This document shows, one piece after another, positions 9,666 to 20,300 of a DNA stretch of 64,000 nucleotides. Positions within the stretch are counted from its first letter, which is position 1. Every line of letters starts with the position of its first letter. Made by a program: the position numbers and the translations under genes. This stretch comes from Isochrysis galbana (Eukaryota; Haptophyta; Isochrysidales; Isochrysidaceae). Location: positions 930,456 to 994,455 of the forward strand of contig CM030944.1 in NCBI GenBank assembly GCA_018136815.1. Reading direction: 5' to 3'. The notes beneath the pieces are model-generated. The model was given only the letters and a program-made list of their open reading frames with translations. It was not told the origin of the DNA and did no database searches.

Positions 9666-9689
9666 GCACGCTCTAAGGGTAGAGCGTGC
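9666..9689. repeat. Perfect 10-bp inverted repeat, 4-nt loop
   Basis: GCACGCTCTA and TAGAGCGTGC flank AGGG. A similar CGCTCTAAAGATAGGGCG word lies ~55 bp upstream. It could be a small hairpin or a protein-binding palindrome; nothing else identifies it. Confidence 0.6.
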
Positions 9690-9718
9690 GGTGTGGTGCG
9701 GCTCCCTTTATCCACGAC

Positions 9719-9955
9719 AAGGGGGGCCCAGGGGGAGGAGGGGCTGGTCAGAGGGATGGGCAGGCCACGACGGGCCAGGGCGGGCGAGTCAGGCGGGCCT
9801 GTGGGGAGAGGAATGGGTCAGCAGGGCTGTGTGCTCCTGGCAAGCCATCAGGCGTGCCAGGAGAGTGGGTGGTTCCTCCCCCATGGCAGGGGAGGAGTGG
9901 AGAGAGAGGGGGGCTCGTGCCCCCCCATGGGCGAACTAAGTATAAACTTAGTTGA
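9719..9955 (-). mobile_element. Palindrome-headed retroposon, partial copy
   Basis: On the minus strand it starts with the head palindrome (AACTAAGTTTATACTTAGTT, 9935-9954), then CGCCCATGGGGGGGCACGAG and the CCTGGCAAG/GCGTGCCAGG body, and stops at 9719 within the body. It aligns with 23710-23947. The AT-rich tail seen in full-length copies is absent. Confidence 0.85.
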
Positions 9956-11202
9956 GTGTTGAGATATGAAAATGAACTTCATAACATTCTTGCCGCGCAC
10001 ACAACTAAGTTTTTACTTGCGGTTGCAATGGACAATGGAGCGCGCCGGCGCGAGCTCGTGCTTTGTGCGTGCGTGCGTGTGCACAAAGGCACACAGGGGC
10101 GGCGCTGTATAACGGGGGCGGTGTTTGGTGTTGGGAATGGCGTCGTTCACTGACGCGCGTGCCGCAGGAGAGGGGAGAGAGAGCGCGGAAAAGGGGGTGG
10201 GCGTGAGCGAGAGCTCCGCCCACCGAATAATCGGTAGTCGCTCGCGCCTGTGCTTACTGTTGCTACAGGCTGTTGCACAGGATAAGTAAGTCGAGGCATA
10301 GAGTCCGCTGCTAGCCCGGGAGGCATAGGACGAAGGGTGGAACGGATCACCTGGGGGGGGGCGCGGGCCACCGGACCATATCTAAACCCTTCGCCCCAAT
10401 CCGCCTAGTAGTGTACGGGGGAAGCCTAATGGCGGGGGGGGCAGAAGGGGCCGCCGGGGGAGGAGTGTGCGGTGTCGAAAGTCGAAAGTATGGCCTACGT
10501 GCTACGGCTGTAGTAGGTAGTGGTTCCATTCGCCACAGGTGCGGTAAGAATAAGAATATTGAAAGGTTTTTATCCCTTTTGGTCTCAACATCATTCACAG
10601 TCGGACCAGCCACAGCCACTCCACTCCCCCAGCCACACCTGGAGTAGCGAGTAGTGATCTAGATTGTCGTAGGTCACAGGTCATCAAGTCACATGGTGTT
10701 GGCAGATCAGTCACAAGATCAGCAACACTCAACAAGATACGGCGGGATGTAGAAAGAAGCCGGTTTTGTGAAAGCGCAGGTATCGAAAGCAACCATGTGG
10801 AAGGCAAAAACGGAAGTGAACGAGGGCGCTCGCCAAGGGCGCCCGCGAGGCTACGGTGTGGGTGCGGCTGTGGAATGGCAAGCTGCAATTTGCTACGCTT
10901 GAATGGCGGGCCTCCTCACATCCCAAAATTTGGACATACTTGGCTAGGCCACGCGCGAGCACCCGGAGACTGTATACGTGCTCAAATAACTTAAGCCGCC
11001 GAAACGTCGCAGGCGCCCGTCGTGGAGCAAGATTCAGGTGCAACTTGGCACAGATGAGGGCGGTGAGCTCCACTGTCCGGCAAGCAAGAAGACAAGTACT
11101 TGTTTGCAAATGTACTCCATAAAACTGTCTGCGTCCCAGGTTTGCAGCTTCTCCACCAACCAACAAGTAGACCTCCCAGTAGTATACTTGCAGGCCACGG
11201 CT
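9956..11202. other. Intergenic DNA with repeat fragments; 3' flank of the phosphatase gene
   Basis: 9970-10030 carries CTTCATAACATTCTTGCCGC next to a degraded copy of the retroposon head; the same arrangement recurs near 26293. About 10150-10365 is homologous to 35650-35862 (GCAGGAGAGGGGAGAGAG through ATCACC plus G-run). 10600-11200 is unique sequence whose ORFs have no recognisable domain; the part next to 11203 is probably the 3'UTR of the phosphatase. Confidence 0.5.
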
Positions 11203-13279
11203 TCAACGAACAACTGCGCCGATGCCGACTTCCTCCTCCGGATCCTCCTCCGGATCCTCCTCTGGATCCTCCTCCGGTGAGCCGGGCGGATCTGTGTCCT
11301 CAACTCCTCGGTTGCCTGACAAAATCCCGCTGCGGCTTTCATGCTCTCCATCCTCGTCGGAACCAGTAGTCTCGTCAATTGTCTCAAGCCCCTCTCGGGT
11401 AGACGCACGCGGCGAGACTGCGTCTTTCTCTCCTACATCATTAGCCACAGCTTGCCCCGTCTGGTACCGCTTCTCGCCAGTGGTGCCGGCGCTCACGGCA
11501 ATCGAGCTGCCCTCGCCCTCGCCACTTGCCGTTAAACGACCAGTCCAAGTGGTGTTGTTATCACAGCCGCCAGAAGCCCTGGCACTGTCACCCGCACAGC
11601 CGCTGCTTCCCTCTGCGCCTGCACCTTCGCCACAAGCGGTGGGCTGCCGGTCTGTCGACTGGCTTCCTGGCGTCGAGAAGTTGCTGCTGCTGTGCTCACG
11701 CGGAGGGGTGGGAGGACGCATGTGGTCAACTTCCTCATGCCGCAGCCAGGCCTCTTCAATCTCTTCAACGGGGAAGATCATCTTCGGTGTAATCTCCAGG
11801 TCTTTGCCAATGAGAAGGATAGCACCGGCGTTCTGCAATCGATTGAAAGAGGTGGGCTGACATTACCTCCCGAATGGAGGGCACGGAGGGCGGCGATCAG
11901 AGCTAGAGACGCGGCCGACGGTGCGCAGCGCACCTGCCAACGATTACAGTAGTTGGTCGCTGAGAAAACGGTCACGAGCTTGCCACCAGCAAATCTTTGG
12001 AAGCCGTCCATCACGCACTCATGGCCGCGTACGATCAACTTGAGCCCATTCCGCTTAAGGAAGTCGTTGACTCGGTCGGGACCAAAGCAAACAACGGGTG
12101 CGCCGCGCTCGAAATTCAGATGCACTCCCTCAACCTCATCCGACTTGGTTGGATCAGACCACAGTAAGTCCAGCATGACTTCGGCGTGGGCGCCGCCCAT
12201 TCGCAGTGGGCGCTGTAGTGCGCGAATCTCATCAAGGGTTTGCAAGGAGCGACCGATACCACCGTGCACGCACAAGATGCATCCGTTGATGGTAGCAGCC
12301 ATTGGCAGCCATTCGAACAGGAGATTAAGACGTCTCCACACTGTCACGCCTGGTTGTCGGCCTCCAAAGCGATCGATGCATTCGTGCAGGAAGCCGTCGC
12401 GCGCATTCACCTCGGGCGACTCATGGTTGCCTCGGACCAAGAAGACACGGCGAGGATGTGCTGCCTTGAGAGCCAGCAGCAGCACAATCGTCTCGAGAGA
12501 GTGTTTGCCCCGATCAACATAGTCTCCAAGGAAGAGATAGTCGATGATGCCAATGTCACCACCTTCCTTTTTCGGCACGCCGTACAGCTCGAACAGACGC
12601 ATAAGGTCTGTATACTGTCCATGCAAGTCCCCAAACACCTTGATTGGCGCTGAGAGTTGCAAGAGCGTCGGCTCTGCTTTCAAGAGCGGCTGCACCAGAT
12701 CGCACAACTTGATCACGTCCTCGGCGCTGAGTGCGAACTCACCCGTTGGAGCTTCCGCCCACTCCTTCGGCCGCAGTAGCTGGGCGATAACGCGCCGATC
12801 GACGGAATCCTCGCTCGCCATCCGCACCTGCGAGCGTGCTTGTAAGACGTGTTGGGCTTGGAGCTCATGCGCCCAGCACGTCGGAGCCATGGTGATGAAT
12901 AAAGGTGCAAGCGGGTGGGAAGCGCGCAAACACTACCTCTCCTCCCTCTAGGCGCGGCGCTTGGCGCGCGAGCGGCGCGGGCGCTCACCAGCTTGGCCGA
13001 CTTGTTGAGCCGCTTGCCCTCCTCGGGCAGCCGGTCAATGGAGATGGTCCGGCTAACCTTGCCGTGCCAGTCGGAGACGACGGCGCGGCGCGCCAGTGTG
13101 GGTGAGGACGATTTTCGCCGTTTCGACTCACGCCGCTCCCCCTCAGGCGACTTGGGCGTCTTGGACGACGAGGCCGCTGCCGCCGAGTTCAAAGGGGACG
13201 ACGACATTGGCGGCGCGGCACGGCGCGGCGGCGCGGACGGGCGCGAGGCAACAAAACAACTCGCCCGCCGCAACAACAA
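11203..13279 (-). CDS. PPP-family Ser/Thr phosphatase of the PPKL/BSU1 type, without kelch repeats
   Basis: Three exons joined in phase 0: 13279-12989, 12827-11934 and 11832-11203, with GT-AG introns of 161 and 101 bp, giving about 604 aa. An alternative start at 13207 would give 580 aa. Catalytic motifs of metal-dependent PPP phosphatases are present: GDLHGQ (~163), GDYVDRG (~198), RGNHE (~229), later HGGIG, and the C-terminal ...RGHECVMDGFQRFAGGKLVTVFSATNYC followed by NAGAILLIGKD across the last intron. The linker TISIDRLPEEGKRLN and VIAQLLRPKEW resemble the segment before the phosphatase domain in kelch phosphatases (PPKL/BSL). No kelch propeller is encoded upstream before low-complexity DNA begins. 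The tail (~430-604) is Ser/Pro/Glu-rich and ends in (EEDP)n encoded by a 12-bp repeat. Likely a signalling phosphatase; substrates unknown. Confidence 0.88.
11222..11280. repeat. 12-bp coding minisatellite in the phosphatase tail
   Basis: GGATCCTCCTCC-type units repeated about four times; on the minus strand they encode the PEEDPEEDPEED run near the phosphatase C-terminus. It is a candidate length polymorphism within a coding exon. Confidence 0.8.
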
Positions 13280-14680
13280 AACGCTGCACGCGAGTGACCC
13301 TCCCCCCCCCCTCGCTCCACCCTTAGACTACAAAAAAACGCCAAACTCGCACGCCTAACCGTTCCAACGTCGTGGGCAACCGGACGTCCTGGACGAGCGG
13401 CCCAGAAATAGCTGTGTATACCCCACATCCCGTCCCCCCCCCCCCCCCCCTCCCGCCCTGCGGCCCTGCCAGGGAGGAGGGAGGGGGAGGGGGAAGAACG
13501 TTTGAAGAAAACGATCCAGAAGAGTACACTTAGAGAAGGAGAACCACCGAGAAGGCCAACGGACGGGCCCACCCCCTCCCCCGCGGGGGGGGGAGGGGGG
13601 GGCGGGGGGGGGGGGGAAGGCGAAAGGGGGCGGCGCGGCCAACCGCCGCTAACCGCGCGCCGCCGTTTGGCCAACCCACTCCTCTCTCCACGGCGAGGCC
13701 AACCCCGAGGGTCTCACTCTCTCCTCTCTCTCTCCCTCTCTTTCTCCTCTCTCTCGCCCTCTCTCTTCTGCTCCTCTCTCCCTCTCACCGACTCCCTCTC
13801 TCTCCCTTCCCTCTCTCTCTCTCTCTCTCGTAGAGTTCTGGGCAAGCGCGCGCGAGAGAGAGCGGGGGGGCAGCCGGTCATCGGGTGGCGGCAGCCGTTT
13901 AGCTCAGTGACGCGAGTTTTCTTCTCGTGCCGTTGACAGTTACCTCTGAGACTGCGGCTCTCTCTCCCTCTCTCAGGATAGTGGTGGTAGTGGCGCCCCC
14001 CTCTCCCTCTGCTCTCTTCTTCTCTCTCCAGCCCCATTCTTCTCGTCCCTCGCTGCTCTCACTGCTCTGGTCCTTCTGGAACTTCTCTCTCTCAAGTGGA
14101 ACTTCTCTCGCTGTCTTCTGCCACTTCGCATTCCTCTCTCTGAGCTCTCCACCATCGCTCTGATCTCTCCTCTCCCCCGTTTCTCTTCTCTTCAGAAGCC
14201 CACCCCCGACTCCCTCGCGTGTGTTTCCCTGCAGAGCTGTTCGCGGAGGTGGGAGCCTCGCACTCCATGCCCCCCTCTGCCCCTCCCCCACCCCTCTCTC
14301 TCCCCTCTCTCCCTCCTCTCTCGCGGGCGGCTGTCTGCCGACCAGTGGCGCGTGCATGCGTGCATGTGCGCCTCAGCTCGTCGCCACCGGCCCCTCACCC
14401 CTCACCCTGCCACTTATCCCTTTTTTTCAAGGACCCGAGACCCCCCCCCCCCGCCAAGCCAGCCAGCCAGAGGCAGGGAGAGGAACGGCCGGGCCCTTCT
14501 CACTGCAGTGGGAGTTGGCACCATATGACTACGCGTCTGTCCTCTCTCAGCGCCATGCGCACGCCCTTATCGCGCAAACCGCCAGCTGCAGAGACACCTC
14601 CATGCCATCGTGTGCTGCGCGCCGCCCTCTGACTGTGCTCCCCTTCTCCGCCTATCGCTCTCAGGATTGCCTTCTTCGTC
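13280..14680. other. Homopolymer-rich and polypyrimidine intergenic region between divergent genes
   Basis: Separates the minus-strand phosphatase from the plus-strand Hint gene. 13430-13640 has long C and G runs able to pair with each other. 13690-14320 is a CT-rich tract with (CT)n blocks, probably a shared promoter/5'UTR zone for the Hint gene. Ser/Leu/Pro-rich ORFs here are compositional artefacts. No RNA gene is seen. Confidence 0.6.
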
Positions 14681-15830
14681 GTGATGAAGATCACCTGCAT
14701 ACTTGCCTCCCTCGCATACACGGCTGGCTGGCGCGTCCGCGTGACTAACTACTCGAGTGCGGACTGCAGTGGTCAGGCTGGACAGCCAATTATTGAGGAC
14801 AACCCGTACACCCTACCTGAGGGCTATGTACGCTGCTCCTCCTCTGCCCGGACCTCGACGGAGAAAGCTCGTGGGGTAAACTCATTTGTCCGGAGCTTTC
14901 TCGCGCAACTCATGCCAGCTTCCACACTTAATTCTTCCGCTTCAGGTGGTTTGCGGTTCCGCTGGCATCAGGTACCAGAACTTCCAGGGCATTATCACTC
15001 CAAACTGGACCGCCTGCATGTCCTTCTCTACGACCAGCTTTCAGTACGAGTGCATTTCTTCCGCACCCTGCTTTGCGCGCGAGTCGACGTATGTCTGCCG
15101 CCTCCTTGCCTCCGACGCCTCGCCGTCGGCCGCATACGGCGACTGCTTTGGCAACGGCGCTCATGGCATTGCGGAGAAGGTGCTCATGTCCAGCCTCCAG
15201 GCTGGGGACAACGTTCTCTCGGCAGAGAACGAGGTCTCCCGAGTCATCGCCAACCAGCACGCCGAGGTTTCGATGTATACCCGCATGATCAACATCAAGC
15301 ACTCCGCCGGCTCTCTCGACCTCACTCCGGATCATGTCCTCCAAGTCGATGGCAAGCTTGCACCGGCGCGTGATGTTGTTGTTGGATCCATCCTCGATGG
15401 AGGCAAGGTGGAGTCACTCTCGTACTCGACGGATGCCATCATCAATGCGCTCACCACCTCTGGCCGCATCCTTGTCGCCGGCCCCGAGGGCTTCCCCGTG
15501 GTCGCCACTCATGCGCCGGAGTGGCTCGCACCCGTGATGCTCTCCTCAGCGGGCCTCTTCCTCACACGATACTCGCTTTCCACAACCCTGTCGCACATCT
15601 TCCCGGAGACTGTCCAGACTTTCTACAACCAGCACTTGGAGGCTTTCTTCGCCGGGCACCACGCTAGCCTCGACTCGATCGTTCAATCCATGCCTTTGGC
15701 CGCCCTGATCGCCGTGGTCGCTGCATTTGATGTTGCCCTTGCATCGGCTTTTGTGGCATACAAATTTGGCAGTGCAATCCTCGTGATTGCTGCCCTCGCA
15801 TTCGCGGTGCGCAAGACACGCAAGGCGTAG
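14681..15830 (+). CDS. Secreted Hint (hedgehog/intein-type) domain protein with C-terminal membrane segment
   Basis: Two exons, 14681-14875 and 14946-15830, separated by a 70-bp GT-AG phase-0 intron; about 359 aa. The N-terminus MMKITCILASLAYTAGW is a signal peptide. Residues ~20-130 form a Cys-rich extracellular segment. A Hint module starts at Cys132 (DCFGNGAHG), continues with VLMSSLQAGDNVLS, then LTPDHVL (the TxxH-type motif), APARDVVVGSIL and ALTTSGRILV, matching the order of hedgehog Hog/Hint blocks. In that family the first Cys and the TxxH His drive an N-S shift that cleaves off the N-terminal part. The C-terminus has hydrophobic stretches (SMPLAALIAVVAAFDVALASAF; AILVIAALAF) and a basic end, so the Hint part is probably membrane-anchored. 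Whether it transfers sterol or simply self-cleaves is not visible. Confidence 0.85.
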
Positions 15831-16727
15831 GCTTCTTGCTGGACGGGGTCTTTGCTCAGCGACAGGGCCATCACCAGGATGTCTGAGACGACGCGGATGC
15901 CGTTTCACAGGCTTTGCCATTGTTGGCGGAGACGTGCGCTTCGCAACTGACCCATCAAACCGAGTCGCATGTGGGCGGGGCCATAGTCTCGGCTTCTTAT
16001 GGGCAGCCGTATCCAAGATGATGGACAGTGTTGTCCTTGGTCCTCGCATCTTGCGCCGCCGCCTTCGTGCGAGTGTTGATAATTGCTTGCGTTGCGTGGT
16101 GAGCTGCGTGCGGCGTTGCTTTTCTTGTCGGCTGTGGTTGTGGTAGTGGAAGGCGTATATGCGTGCGTTGATTGGGCCCGTCGGCTAGGGGTGGAGGGCA
16201 TTGGCATTGGCATAGTAACATTGTTTGTGCATCGTGGGCAATGGGGTCCGAAAAAAATTTGAATTGTCTCACCGTGAACCCGTGGCTATGATACAGGGCA
16301 ATTTGGTGACGGATCGGAAGGCTTGCCACACCGCCGATTGACGACGGAGAGGAGGAAGGGTTCAGCCGGCGGGAGGACGCCCGGGCGGGAAGACGGGCTC
16401 CATTTCATCCAGAGATGGAGGCGGGACGACGGGCTTAGGTGATGGCGACGGAGTGGACAACTTACATCTTCGTAAGAAGTGTGAGCGTGGGCGACAGTGG
16501 ATGTCCTGGATGTTGCGGATGTTAGTTAGGGGTGGGGGAGGGGAAGAAAAAGAAAACCCTTTCCATCCTTCCTGGAAGCGAGTACTTTTTTCGTGAGAGG
16601 GGGCGAAGAATTCCTCTGCCACTTCTTGTCTGCGGAGCGGAGGGATGGCGTCCGCCTCGCTCGAGATGGTCGATCTCCACCACCACCACGCTCCTGTGCG
16701 GGCGTGTGGTGGTGGTGGAGTGTTGAA
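15831..16727. other. Intergenic region, nothing recognised
   Basis: Mixed composition. Short ORFs without domains occur on both strands. A minus-strand Pro/Ser-rich peptide near 16360-16440 (SPSPKPVVPPPS) resembles one at 27370-27470, hinting at shared repeat DNA. The remainder is 3'UTR or spacer. Confidence 0.4.
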
Positions 16728-16891
16728 GGGGCCTGTAGGGAGAGGAATGGGTCAGCAGGGCTGTGTGCTCCTGGCAGGCCATCAGGCGTGCCAGGAGAGT
16801 GGGTGGATCCTCCCCCATGCTGGCAGGGGAGGAGTGGAGAGAGAGGGGGGCTCGTGCCCCCCCATGGGCGAACTAAGTATAAACTTAGTTG
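16728..16891 (-). mobile_element. Palindrome-headed retroposon, short copy
   Basis: The minus strand starts with the head palindrome at 16872-16891 and runs through the GCCTGGCA..TGCCAGGAG body, stopping at about 16728 (GGCCTGTAGGG). It is a 3'-lacking copy like the one at 9.7 kb. Confidence 0.85.
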
Positions 16892-16949
16892 TTTTAGTGG
16901 GCATCGCGCCACGGTCAAAAAATGCAGCCCAACCCTTACTAGTCGTTAA

Positions 16950-17031
16950 AAAGCCCCTGTTTGACCGCCCTACTATGGACATTTGATAGCTCAATTCGAC
17001 TGATGTCCCACAATTGACGGAACGACGCCTT
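16950..17031. repeat. Dispersed repeat shared with 27311-27365
   Basis: TATGGACATTTGAT through AATTGACGGAACGACGCCT (16974-17031) matches 27311-27365 at roughly 85-90%. The preceding words CCCTGTTTGACCGCCCTAC also occur near 36235 and 36510, marking a family of old dispersed repeats. Confidence 0.7.
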
Positions 17032-17375
17032 AACAGCCTCACCATCCTCCATGGCCATGGCTGAGTACCTTTGAGGGGGGCCCAAGCCCAGTAGGCAAGA
17101 AATATCAAAGGGGGAAGGACTGGGGTGCTAGGAGTTGAGCACCTACGAAATAGCATTTGATATTAGACTCGGTCCCTTTTGTTTTCTCGTCCGTGTCTCT
17201 TCTACTCTGTCCTTATTGTGTAGAGTACTCCTAGAGTACTCGCTTGTGAGTTTTGAGTGCACGCCTTTCATATTTTGGTCGCTGTAGGAGAAGTTCTAAT
17301 GGGGTTGGGGGCGGGGGAGGGAGGGAGGGGTAGAGAGACAAGAGTAAGAGACGGAGAGAGAGAAGAGAGAGAGCG

Positions 17376-20300
17376 ATGGGAGCGGGACCGCTGGTCGAGC
17401 TGACCGCCTCCATCGTCCAGCTGAGGCACGAGGCACTCGTGGCGAGCAGCCAGCGCGCGGAGGCGAGGGCACGCAACGTGGCGCTCGTCGGATCGCTCCA
17501 AGCCACCCTCAGCAGCACGCTCGCCTTGCAGAGGCGGAGGAGGAGAGAGGTGGAGGAGGAGAGGGCCAAGCAGAGACTGCTGGACCAACGCACTGAGTCT
17601 GACGCCCTGCGCGCTGAGCTCGAGGACGTTCTGGAGCGGAGGGAGCGTGCCCGCCTCGAGTTTGATCAAGAGGTGAGTGCTAGGCGCTCGCCTTCGAACG
17701 ATGCATGCCCAGCTGCTCACAGTGCATCGATGCGGCTGCAGGTGCATCTGCGAGAGGAAACAGCGCGTCAAAGGCAGTCTCTCATGACCGAGAAATCGCT
17801 CGCTCAATTCGACGAGGAGAACCGTGCAGCCATTCTCTCTGGCCTTCATGCGCAGGCCGCCAAAGCTGAGGATGTCGTTCGAACATCGGTGCAGGCTGCC
17901 GTCTCACGCGCGTCGCGGGCGGCCGAGGAGAAGCTCGAGAGGAAGCTCAAGGAGCAGGTCAGCTGGATCTCAGAAGACCTTCCCTTGATCATGCACCGCA
18001 AGACAGCTGATGCGCTGCAGCAAGCATGGTCGAGTTTGCCGATGCCAACGTTTTTTTCAGACGCCAACGCGGCTCAGGACAAAGCTGCGAGTCCAAATTT
18101 GAAGATTGAGGTGCCGATCTCACCGGTAGACGGACCCTTGACGACTCTAGGTGACGCACCTCCTACTGGAGATGGCGCGGGATCGTTGACACCGATGGAG
18201 GTGTATGAGGACCAAAACGTGGATTCGTTATCTCCAAAGCAGAGGCGTCAAGCGGAGCAGCGCCCACCTTGGGCGCTGAGCAGTGCTGAGGTGGCCAAAT
18301 TGGAGCCCAAAGCTCCGAAACAAACTTCGCCTCCGAAAGAGGTGGCGCCTACAGCAGCGTTGGAGCGAGCGCAGCTTCAGCTTGCCGACGCGGCGCGCCG
18401 CGCTGCACGAGCTGCGGAGCAAGATGCTTCTTGCGAATCACCAGCGTTCGCGTCTGCTCAAGCGGAACTGCTACAAGCAGCACTGGTTGTAGTTGCAACT
18501 GCCCAGGCAGCGGCGCATGGACCTAATTTTGCAGATGGTCCTCATCTCGGAAATGGACACTCGTTCAGTGGGCCGGCGTCCACATTCCCGATGGCTGTGC
18601 CCGCGATCCCACCTGTGATGCCAATGTTACCCTTCATGCATCCTGGATTCGCGGCGTCATATCGTGGAGACCAGCCACTGCATCCCCAGTATTTGGGACC
18701 CCCTCATCTAGGCTGTTGGCCACCAGCATGCCCTGGATATCCTGCACCACCACACACTTCCCAGCCGACTCAGCAATCCGTAATGAAGCATTCGACGACA
18801 CAGCCAGCATCCGGAGAAGCAATGTCTCATCTGGCCCAAAACCCCGGTCCGTGCATACACCAGCAAGTAGCGGGAATGGCACCTCTAGAGAACCCTTTAT
18901 TGCACGGTGCCGCTGCAGCACGAAGTGGCGTTGCAGGTGCGGTTCAAATACCAGATCTCGAGGGTGCCTGGTGCGCTGATAGCTCTTCAATAGTGACCGG
19001 ACCGGAGCTCGCCACATGTCCCGCTTCGGTTTGGGCGTCTGGCAACGCGGATCGTACTTTTGACTGTGAATTCGGATCATCTGGGTCGGAGATGTCACCG
19101 GAAGCCAAATCGCGGTCAGACTCAGCCGTGCAGCCCAAGCAGCCGTTCTGCTCGCGCTTCCCATTGGGCAATACTTCGCAGTCACTTCCAGCAACCCAGT
19201 CGGCGCAGCCCGTACCGGTTGCGGCCTCCCGTCCTCGGTTGATGCAAGCGGGCTCCCGGACAAAGTCCTTCTTCGGTGGCAAGAGCGCCGCCGTATGCGG
19301 GCCTTCTTATGGCCCCTTCGCCAAACTATCCACCACTTCGAGTGGCCCGACTGTGCCTGCATCACCCGCACCGCCAAATGACCCTGGGGGAATGGCTCCA
19401 GCGCCTACCGCCCAACCACCAAGTCGCCCCCAGCTATCTCAAATCAGCCCTACTGCACAGGCACTCGATGTGTTACCTTCTCCGGCGCCGTCTATGTCAT
19501 GTGATCCGACGCGACATGACATTGAGCCACCGGTCATGTACGGCTCGGAAGGCGCGAGATTGGACGAGCGCCGTGATGAGTCACCACATGGTGGCGTGGG
19601 TCCAGCTAAATCTATTGCCCCTTTTGATGCGGCATCCCGCGGCAGTAACAGCCATCCCAAGCGCACAATGTCCCCGGCGGGGCAGGCGCGGAATGACGTT
19701 CACCGCCTCCCCCACGGTGACACTAGGCCAAGCCCGGCCTCCGAGGAGGCAGCGTTTAGCGATGATGACGCGGAGGAATCGATCACACGGTCGCCTCAGC
19801 CAGGGCCGGAAGAATTGCGCATGCACCGGGAGCGTGCATTGGCTTCCGCACGCTCTAGTGTCTCGATACCCGCCGCCGCGCTGCCTCAAAAAGGGCCTCT
19901 ACAAAGAGACTCGTTACGTGCCTCTTCCGTGTTTGGTCAAGACGTTGGCGACTACTCGGATTCTGAAGATGAGAAGGATAGCAGTGAAGCTGAGAAGCAA
20001 ACAAAGGAAGATGAACTCGAGGAGTATCGTTCGATGCTGTTGGATGCACTCGATTTACGTGACTACGGGCTCTTGGCCAACTTGCTAGACAGATTCAAAG
20101 CCGCCGGGGTCTTTTTCGATGAAATGGACCTCGCGCGCGAGCTCCTAGAGAGCGTGCGTGCAAGAGACGGTTTGGGCGGCATGGGCACACCTGCGCCCCC
20201 TCCACATCGGGAGCAGACGACTAGGAGGAGTACAGGAGCGCTCAGCGACTCGATGGAAGAGTTGGAGCTGGATGTGCATCGTGCAAACGTGGATAATAGC

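Noticed and set aside
10729-11166. 145-codon minus-strand ORF next to the phosphatase
   Set aside because: No domain; it lies where the phosphatase 3'UTR is expected.
13690-14320. Ser/Leu-rich ORFs in the CT-rich tract
   Set aside because: Low-complexity translations of (CT)n; more likely promoter/5'UTR of the Hint gene.
17958-18060. Possible second intron in the 1.3-kaa gene (GTCAGC donor, TTTTTTTCAG acceptor)
   Set aside because: Its 103-bp length would shift the frame out of the long downstream ORF; the sequence reads well as coding.
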